This document shows, piece by piece, positions 56,657-64,000 of a stretch of DNA of 64,000 nucleotides (its first letter is position 1; each line of letters starts with the position of its first letter). The notes under the pieces were generated by a model. That model was not told where the DNA came from. It ran no database searches and saw only the letters and a list, made by a program, of their open reading frames with translations. Origin of the DNA: Certhia americana (Eukaryota > Chordata > Aves > Passeriformes > Certhiidae); assembly GCA_018697195.1 (NCBI GenBank), contig CM031870.1, positions 7,079,382-7,143,381 on the forward strand, given 5' to 3'. A program made the translations under genes and the position numbers.

Positions 56657-59600
56657 CTAAAAACAAGTAGAAACATTACCATATTGCAATTAATAGTAAT
56701 GGTTTTTGAAACAGGATTATCCAACAAAAATAGTGGAAAAAATTAGGATAATTTTTTTAAAGCAGTATTATGCATCCAGTGACTACTTTTAAAATGAAAG
56801 TTTTCATAATGCTACACCCCAAAAGTCTTATGAAAACTACCTATAGGTTTAAAAGTAATGACATTTTATAGTATTGCCTTACTTGATAACTATTCTATCT
56901 TCCTTTCTGCTACTATAAAACAACTACAATCACGATTCACAAATTTTTAAAAGAATATTGCATAACCAAGATAAACTTATCAGCCTTCATCTAACTATGC
57001 CATTTATTGCTTTTAAACAAATTATCAATTAAAAAGTATTATACAAGTTGAATATTTAAGATAACTCTTTCCTTTTGTCAGATTAATTAAAAAAGAGACA
57101 GCTGTAGGCTCCCATATGTCAATAAGACAACCAGAATTAAAAGTGCAGCATAAAAATTATCAGGCAGAGCCCTTATAAAAAGAAGGATGCTTAAGTAAAA
57201 AAAAAATAAATAAACAAATGAGTCTTTCCAGAGGGAACAAATATATACATATATATATTTAAAAGTCCATATCATACTATGCAAGTATCTTTCAGTAATG
57301 AGGGTTCACCACTGCAGACTGCTAAGAAGTAGCACAACTCAGCATTTTTCACATTCAAGCAGTTATCAAGAAAGTGCAGCAGTGTGAGCAAACATTTACA
57401 CAAAGCAGTGAAAATCATTACAGGGTGCAGAGCAGTGGGAATGGAAGACAGCCATGGAAGAGAAATGACTACCAGGCAGTAAATGAACATGACAAAGAAA
57501 CTGTCAGTCCTTTTTAAGGTCTTTGGTTTCTCTTGGTCAGAGCTGCAGTGATTACTTACAGGTGTCCAAGGGCTACAATCAGCACAGGCCACAGCAGCTT
57601 TGGGAATGCCCAGAGCCTTCACATCTCAACAAAAAATGGCATTCTCTCTCCCCTGTGCTGTGCTCTTCAGATCACCTGGGATCTCGTAGGACAGACAAGC
57701 AGGCTGACAGACATGGTGTTTTTTTAGTGATTAACACTACCCCTTAACTCACCTCAAGTGTCCTTCAAATTGTATAAAAATCTCACACAATTAATAGGAT
57801 ATTACAGTAGTAGCATATGAGTGTGCAACAATCCCACAGCAATCTAGACTAAGGAATTGCTGAAGGCAAATTTAAATAAAACCAGTGACAGTTCTGAAAA
57901 CAATTATCAGCCATCCTTTCCCATTGGCATGGGGCAATCACATGAGGCCTCTCTCCTGGGACAAAGGATAGACCCACTACTCACACACAGCAGGTCTGAG
58001 GCTTCCCGAAGTGCTGGTCTGAAAGCCAACACACTACACTCCACAGCTCCCACCATCTCACATGGATAAGCTGTGCTCTTGGCTTGGCCAAATGCTGCCA
58101 CCACCCAGATATTCTGTGTGCCTCCTGCCCTGTATTTCTTTTCCACAGGACAGGAAACTGGGCAGAGGAGGTGAATAGGTCTTGTTGTAGAAGCAACCTG
58201 ATCTCAACCACCTTCTGTAACAACCACACCTCATTAAATGCCCTGCCTGGCCCTGCTTGCAGGCTATTGATGGAACATCTCAGTCTGATTTAAACTAATT
58301 GAACTTAAGAAAAGTTCTTTTCTTAAGAAAAGTTCTCTACTTTTCTCTTAAGCACAGAACTTTGGATTGAAGGAGTAAAAACCAGCAAAAACTAAGTTTA
58401 GGATTGCAATTGATTTCTAAACAAAATATCTTCTCGACAGAAAAAGACAACAATCAGTCTGAATGCTATTAAAGCTAGAAAGCACTTTGCAGATAGAATT
58501 TAAAACAACAATCAGGAGAACAAAAGAAAAAAACGTTGGACAAGTATCCAAGAAGTATCATTTTCTTCTGAGGGCTTGCATCATATCAAAGTTGAATGTA
58601 TTTATAATATTATACATAATGTATTTATAATATTATACATATGTATCTTGCTAGCCATCCTTCCCTTTTTGCCCCTCTAATAAAGCACAATTTAATTGGT
58701 AGTCAGGAATGAACAAGAACAAGAAATTAAATCAACACCCTATTTAACATACTGCCAGACTTTTCACTATTCACATCTCATCCATATACAAAGGAAACCA
58801 TTTTCTATCTAAATATATTTAAGTTTTTTCATTATTGCAAAATCATGCAGATTGTTTCTTTCATGCCCATGTAATAATTTCAAAATGCATTTCTATTCAT
58901 TTAGTACAAGAAATCTAACCTATTTCTGAAGGAGCACACAGAAGTGTTGGTATTGCACCACAGGAACACATGTGCTGTCCAAGCTCTACATGAGGTGACA
59001 CTGAGCAACCAGAACTAACCAGCATACAGCTGGTTAGCCACATCTGCCTGAAGTTCCAAGAAGGCCACTGAAGAAGGCATTCAACAACTTTCCAGATATT
59101 TGACAAACAGCAATAAGGCAAAGAAAACTTTGGAGATATATCCCAAAGGATTTTTTTCATTGCCAAGTATGACCTGTCACAACTTTGGTAACTATAACTA
59201 AGATAAACCCAGAGACTTCCTTAGCTCCATGCTGAAGATGTGTGTACAGAACTAAGAATCAAATGACATGAAGATTCTAATCCAAGTCTCTTTTGACTAC
59301 TATCAATTTCTCAACAGTTCCAGTGAATATATCTGGCAATCCTTTTTATGACTGGGCATCTGGTGAGTGAAAGCAAATGAGTTGTGCAGCACATTCTATA
59401 TACTATGTTTATAGAATTTGGAAGTGGATGTTTCAGTTACCAGCGCAGGTTTGATTGAACAGATAGGTTAGACTTAAGGCATAGCAAAGCAGGTGCACAA
59501 GGAAAGGAAAACAACATATTGCCAATTTATTTTTTCTAGATACTAGTAACTTATTTACTATAAGATCCAAGCACCAATTCTCTACACACCTGCAAGAGCC

Positions 59601-62600
59601 TTGTAAGACACTCTGTTCCCTGAGGCCTTCCTTGTATTTTGCTCAACCCCACTCACTGAGGTCTTAGGGGTTCTATTTAAATATAAAAGAGTTAATAAGT
59701 CATTTGCAACAAAGTTGAAAGTATACATACTGTATACAAAAATATAGACACTATCAAAATGTGTTTGGCATAAAAACATTGTAAAAATGTCCCACAGAGC
59801 CTCTTCCTGAGCAACTATACAGTTCCTATTGATATTATTATGGCTAACATAGATACATTAAGTAAACATCTCCCCATGAACAGATTGAAAAACACTGTTC
59901 AAGAAACTGATCTAGTTTAGATACCATGGCATTACAGTCTACATATAAGAATACACAAATTTCATTAAGTGGAAGCAAAGCTTCATGGAATGAATGTTAT
60001 ACAAATAGAAATGTTGGAACAGTGTAAATGAGGACAGTACACAAGAAGATGACAACAATAAATATTTTCCTGCAGTATAAGGTAAAACAAAGCTTCATCA
60101 CTCTCAAAATACTGAGAGAAGTAATTACTTTTACTGTGAATAACAGTTGTACCCTTATGTGTAAATATTATTCATCAATCACTGTTCTTGCACTATGCAT
60201 TTAGTTTCATCTTTAGGCTGGAAACATGCTGTGCTCTTACCCTTGTCTGCAAAGCAGTCTGTGAACTGGGGCATTCTGTCCTTGGTTTGGTTGAAGTATG
60301 CTGTGAAAACACAAACTTTTATTACTGCTTTTTCCCTTTAAAAATAAAAGCCTCTCAAGAAATACCAAATTATGCATCATGTTTCACATAACAAATTTCA
60401 GAAAGGCTAACAGGTTTTGTAATGCAAATAACATGTAGGCAAACTGCTGGAATTAAAATTCCAGAATAGGAATACTACTTCCACTATTTAAGTCAAGAAA
60501 TAAAAAAAAACATATAGATATCCCTCAAAAGTGCCTTGGGTTCCCAGTCACTGATGAGAACACACAGGAAAATGGGCTGAATTGTTTACAGTAGTCCTTG
60601 AAGGCTGAACTGTATGAGCAGCTGGCATGTCTTCAAAGCTTTTGGGTAAACATGGGATAAAAACTGTTTTTAAGGGATGTCAGGTCTGAATTTTAACATG
60701 AAATAAACATGCAGACAGGCCTCATAAGAGAGCAGCTGTTGTCAGCCTGAACAACATGTACTGAACACTGTAACTTCTGTGATCTGAACAAACAATCATA
60801 CAGCCAATGAACAATACTTTCCTCACAACAGAAAACAACTTCTTTTCTGACAGCTTCCTAAAGATAAGCATTATCAATAATTCCACTGCAAAGCAAAGGG
60901 TATTAGGAAAAGTAGTAGTGCCAAACTGAAGCTTGATTGTGCATCTCAGAGAAAATCCTTCAACCTGAGCACCAAGACTTAAAGCCATAAATAAATAACT
61001 TCTGAAGATAAAATTTCAGAACTGACTCTGAAGAAAACGTATTTTTCCTAACTTGTAACAAGCTAATAAACCTTTTCTCAGATCATGATAAATCAGATTT
61101 CATTAATTTTCATGATAATAGTTGCAGGAATTTAGGTGATCAACAGCAAACCAACACTACAGATCACAGAATTCATCACCATAAGACAGTTTCTTAAAAG
61201 CATTTTAATACAAATAACCATCACCCACCGGTTTTCAGGTGCTTTTTTTTTTATGATTTTTTTTTTACTTGGTATTCCCATTTCTGAAGCCCTAGAGAAA
61301 ACAAAAGTATTAAAACATATTTCAATAGCATATCATCATCCAGGTCTTGAACAGAAATACTCAGATAAAGCCTGCAAGGGGAACTACACCTACATGCAAT
61401 ACTACCAGAGAGGTCCTACAGATTATCACTTCTTTACTCAGGAAAGAGTGTAACAACTGTCCACCCACTTGCAAGATAATGCCTGCTACCATTCCCCAGA
61501 AAAGCTTTGCCAGAGATACTCTATCAAGTGTCTCTACTGCTAAGCACTTTAGTTAGCTAAAATCACTTGGGACACTTTTTACCATTTGCAAAATCAATCA
61601 ACCGTAAACTGAGCATCCACCACTGCATTATAGTGTAAATACACAAGTTAGAACAAATATTTTTCTGATAACAAACAAGAAGTCTCTTAGAAGTAAGAGC
61701 CAAGTACAATTAGCAAGACATCACACACCTGGAAAGCTTTTTACTCATTCTTCCTAGCAAAGATGCCGTTTGCAAAGAAACCATTATTCCATAAACTTCT
61801 CCTCACTATTTCCTATGCCTCCTACTACTTCCCTTGAACCCCTTCCACCAAGCCTCCCCACCCAAGGGTGAGCTGCACATACTTCATGTATTTTTTTCTG
61901 TCTAGAGATTTCTGCGTAGCTGTTGAAAGTGTCACTCGCTCTCTTGGGCTCTTTACTTTATCCTAAAAAAAGGGGATACAGAAGAAAGTTACCTACAAAG
62001 GCATAATTAAATATTGAGATTTAAGAAACATTGTACATGATGAGGAAGACTCTCTTAAATGTGATCTGACTCAGTACTTAAAAGTCCTGAAACAGTTTAC
62101 ATTCCCTGGAATATAACACACCATTTGCCTGAGCATCTTCTCTTTACGAACTTCACGATCGTGACGCAGAATATTCATTCTCTCCGATGCGTCCATTTTG
62201 AAAAAGATGTCATGGATGTCATACAGAGCAGCTCGCAGCTGGAAAGAATAATTTTTTTTTCATTAAAATGTTAATAAAATATTCAATCGAGTTTACATGC
62301 CATGGTTTTGAACATCAAGCTCTTTTTGCTTTCAGTCTAAACACAACATAAATTTGAAAACCATTTTTTGAAACCAAATAATTTTGCGTCAAGCAAAAAC
62401 TGGAATTTTCTCTTTAGTAAAGGCTTTACTCTAAACAAAGCCACTCTCAGTGTTTTGTGTATTTATGTTACAAAAGAAGAATAGCTAGGAAAGATGAAAA
62501 AAAAAGGTTTAAATTGTGTCACCTGAGCTATTACTCTTTCATGAAGGGATGCATCTTGTGCTGACACACTTCCTCTTTTTGATGGGGCCTCAGACTGAAA

Positions 62601-63464
62601 ATTTGTTATGAACTCCAGAGTATCCTGGGAAAGGTGGGACAATAAGAGCAAGCATCAGGCATAATCCTTCATAACAAAGCAATCATTACAAACAGTTCAC
62701 ACAGCACATTCTTTGTTTGACTTGGAGCTTATGACACTGAGCAATACAACACTCCAACATGTTCATGCACAGCCCGAAAATCTCCTGAGAGCAGAAAATG
62801 CAGGATTTCATCTGTCAATGGAAGGCAGGAACAAAAACAAACAGGAGAAGAAACTGCCTATTACAAAAAAGTTGATCTTACTTTTATAGTTTGCTTAAGA
62901 TGTTTCAGTTTTTCTGTCTGCAGAAGTCTACGAGTGAGAAATCCCTTTGCCACTGCAGTGATCTTGTCAAACTTCATTTGTATCTCCGGACTGAAAACCT
63001 TAAAAAAAATTTCAAATCTTTTTATTAAAAAAGCAAGAATTATGAATTATTTATCAAATAATATCCATCAAGTGATTTAAGTTTTCAGATAAGAAAAAAA
63101 AGCTGTTGATAAAACTTTGACTGGACTCAAAGTACCCACCATAATTTAGCAGAAGCAATATATTGCTATATGATTATTTTGCATATATGAATAAGAAAAA
63201 TAACCTACACAGTTCTCTTATGTAAACAAAGTTGACACAGGAATAAGTACTAAAATTTTCTGTTATCAGTGCCTTACAAAAACGTGAGGGCCTTTCAACA
63301 TAAAAATAAATCTTTTTTTTCCCTTACCTGAGTCCACCGAGTTTTGATCCTATTACTTGGTCTGCATACTGAGGTTTTTATAACTCCACTACCTGATGGT
63401 CCCCAGAGATAGAATGAAGTTTCACTTGTTGAAGAAAAGGTGTTAGGTGTTGTATGAGCAAAAC
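56604..63464 (-). CDS. CCP110: CCP110 (CP110), centriolar coiled-coil protein, 3' part: last nine coding exons
   Basis: Nine GT-AG exons join in phase into 812 nt, encoding the last 270 residues (the first shared with the exon upstream) and a TAA stop. Landmarks are [78 protein letters not shown] and [14 protein letters not shown]. After these come [17 protein letters not shown] and [16 protein letters not shown]. This matches the C-terminal third of CP110 as I recall it. In the family the protein caps the distal end of mother and daughter centrioles with CEP97, limits centriole length and blocks ciliogenesis until removed; it also binds calmodulin and centrin. The N-terminal exons lie beyond base 64000. 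It runs in tandem with VPS35L, as in human. Confidence 0.95.
58304..58352. repeat. Hairpin-forming inverted repeat in CCP110 intron
   Basis: CTTAAGAAAA (58304-58313) and its complement (58318-58327) are separated by GTTC. A further CTTAAG-type arm at about 58340-58352 can pair with the second copy. Confidence 0.75.
58595..58640. repeat. Exact 23-bp AT-rich tandem duplication
   Basis: Two identical copies beginning AATGTATTTATAATATT at 58595-58617 and 58618-58640. Confidence 0.85.
59590..59672 (-). CDS. CCP110: CCP110 exon, second from the end
   Basis: 83 nt, acceptor AAATAG, donor GTGTGT. It encodes [20 protein letters not shown] and VSYKALA. Confidence 0.95.
60241..60300 (-). CDS. CCP110: CCP110 exon, third from the end
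   Basis: 60 nt, acceptor TTCACAG, donor GTAAGA. It encodes [19 protein letters not shown]. The frame joins both neighbours. Confidence 0.94.
61229..61291 (-). CDS. CCP110: CCP110 exon, fourth from the end, with two A10 tracts
   Basis: 63 nt, acceptor CTCTAG, donor GTGGGT. It encodes [20 protein letters not shown]. Its ends match the phases on both sides. The mammalian segment is similar at the start (AAEMGMP then KK). Two runs of ten A residues in the coding strand give the lysine clusters. Confidence 0.88.
61883..61962 (-). CDS. CCP110: CCP110 exon, fifth from the end
   Basis: 80 nt, acceptor TTTTAG, donor GTATGT. It encodes [20 protein letters not shown] and DRKKYM plus two bases. Confidence 0.95.
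62122..62238 (-). CDS. CCP110: CCP110 exon, sixth from the end
   Basis: 117 nt, phase 0, acceptor TTCCAG, donor GTGTGT. It encodes [20 protein letters not shown] and a charged segment ending KEKMLRQM. Confidence 0.96.
62523..62624 (-). CDS. CCP110: CCP110 exon, seventh from the end
   Basis: 102 nt, phase 0, acceptor TCCCAG, donor GTGACA. It encodes [20 protein letters not shown] and [14 protein letters not shown]. Confidence 0.96.
62882..62998 (-). CDS. CCP110: CCP110 exon, eighth from the end
   Basis: 117 nt, phase 0, acceptor TTTAAG, donor GTAAGA. It encodes [20 protein letters not shown] and [19 protein letters not shown]. Confidence 0.96.
63328..63464 (-). CDS. CCP110: CCP110 exon (first visible, ninth from the end)
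   Basis: 137 nt, acceptor TGTGCAG, donor GTAAGG. It takes one base from the exon upstream. It encodes [27 protein letters not shown] and IKTRWTQ. Confidence 0.94.
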
Positions 63465-64000
63465 CTGCACAGAAAGCAGAACACAGTTCAACACACACTT
63501 CTGCCTGTGTCAGTGGATACAATCAGCTTGGGGGTCACAGCTTTGTCTCCAAGGTCAATTACAGGCAAGAAGCAAGCTGAATATTTCTGATTGATTTCCA
63601 CGCAAAATCTGCTAAACAGAAGACAGAACAAAATATTTCACAATGTTCTGGAACAGGTGAGAGGTGTTCCATCAGCTATAGCTGTACTGTTTTGCAGTTA
63701 GGAACCCTTGGCAGAGCCACTCAAAACCTTCTACACAAATGTAACCACCTGGCCCAGTGCTGTGCAGCTACATGGCACGAGGATAATCCTTCTGGGACAT
63801 GATGCAAATCCACATCCTCATCCTTGATCAAAGGAGGTTATTCTTAGCTTGTTTTCCTTGGATGTGCCCTAAAAGTTACATAACAAATGCAGTACATGGA
63901 ACAGTTCAAGGATGGCTTGAACCTGTGCCAGTGAAACAAAGATGCAATAGATTCTGTTTCACAAATACTGTCCCCAGTTGAGAGCAGCAGCCCTCTGTGT
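63465..64000 (-). other. CCP110: CCP110 intron running off the window
   Basis: Sequence upstream of the first visible CCP110 exon. I see no exon in it; the preceding large coding exon should lie beyond 64000. Confidence 0.5.

Larger units (their letters stand above)
56657..59589 (-). other. CCP110: CCP110 last intron (2.9 kb)
   Basis: No coding exon is missing. It contains a hairpin-forming repeat at 58304-58352 and an exact 23-bp tandem duplication at 58595-58640. Open frames such as 57272-57622 have no recognisable product. Confidence 0.6.
59673..62881 (-). other. CCP110: Remaining CCP110 introns up to 62881
   Basis: Introns 59673-60240, 60301-61228, 61292-61882, 61963-62121, 62239-62522 and 62625-62881. 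They are AT-rich with no recognised repeat, RNA gene or extra exon. Confidence 0.55.

Noticed and set aside
57272..57622. 116-codon - strand frame as an extra CCP110 exon
   Set aside because: The flanking CCP110 exons already join in phase and match the known protein end; the frame has no family resemblance.

Overview
This is vertebrate nuclear DNA and very probably a bird. The genes are split by GT-AG introns, and the interspersed repeats are CR1 (chicken repeat 1) LINE fragments. One of these keeps the CR1 3' terminus, seen in antisense as TCATAGAATCATAGAAT. There is also an LTR of avian endogenous-retrovirus type; its ending resembles passerine LTRs I know, but the order of bird is a guess. 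There are no bacterial-type genes, operons or CRISPR arrays.

Three protein-coding genes fill the window, in the arrangement I recall from human chromosome 16p12 (CCP110, VPS35L, KNOP1), here read in reverse. (1) The last three coding exons of KNOP1, a lysine-rich nucleolar protein, lie on the + strand at 824-4128. (2) The whole of VPS35L (formerly C16orf62), the VPS35-like scaffold of the Retriever/Commander endosomal recycling complex, lies on the - strand at 6045-54256. I could place all 31 coding exons. They join with matching phases into 2892 nt, i.e. 963 residues plus a stop, which is the length I recall for mammals. (3) The last nine coding exons of CCP110 (CP110, the centriole-capping inhibitor of cilium formation) lie on the - strand at 56604-63464. 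KNOP1 and VPS35L converge tail to tail. CCP110 and VPS35L run in tandem: the CCP110 polyadenylation signal is about 120 bases from the VPS35L start codon, inside or beside the VPS35L CpG-rich promoter.

Most of the remaining sequence is intron. The largest intron (13103-22927) shows no gene. The most striking non-coding structure is a minisatellite of about 118 ten-base units (52541-53718) in VPS35L intron 1, next to the promoter. Its units repeat a nuclear-receptor-like half-site at DR4 spacing, carry a CpG at most unit junctions, and leave all three frames open on the transcribed strand. Other elements are a probable solo LTR (44403-45085), four CR1 fragments, a TA microsatellite, and a poly-A tract preceded by AATAAA that looks like the 3' end of a retroposed transcript.

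The three genes are not known to share a pathway. KNOP1 is nucleolar, VPS35L acts on endosomes with VPS26C, VPS29 and the CCC complex, and CCP110 acts at the distal end of centrioles. Their grouping looks like conserved synteny rather than a functional cluster. I see no convincing new biological system; the minisatellite is the best candidate for something undescribed.
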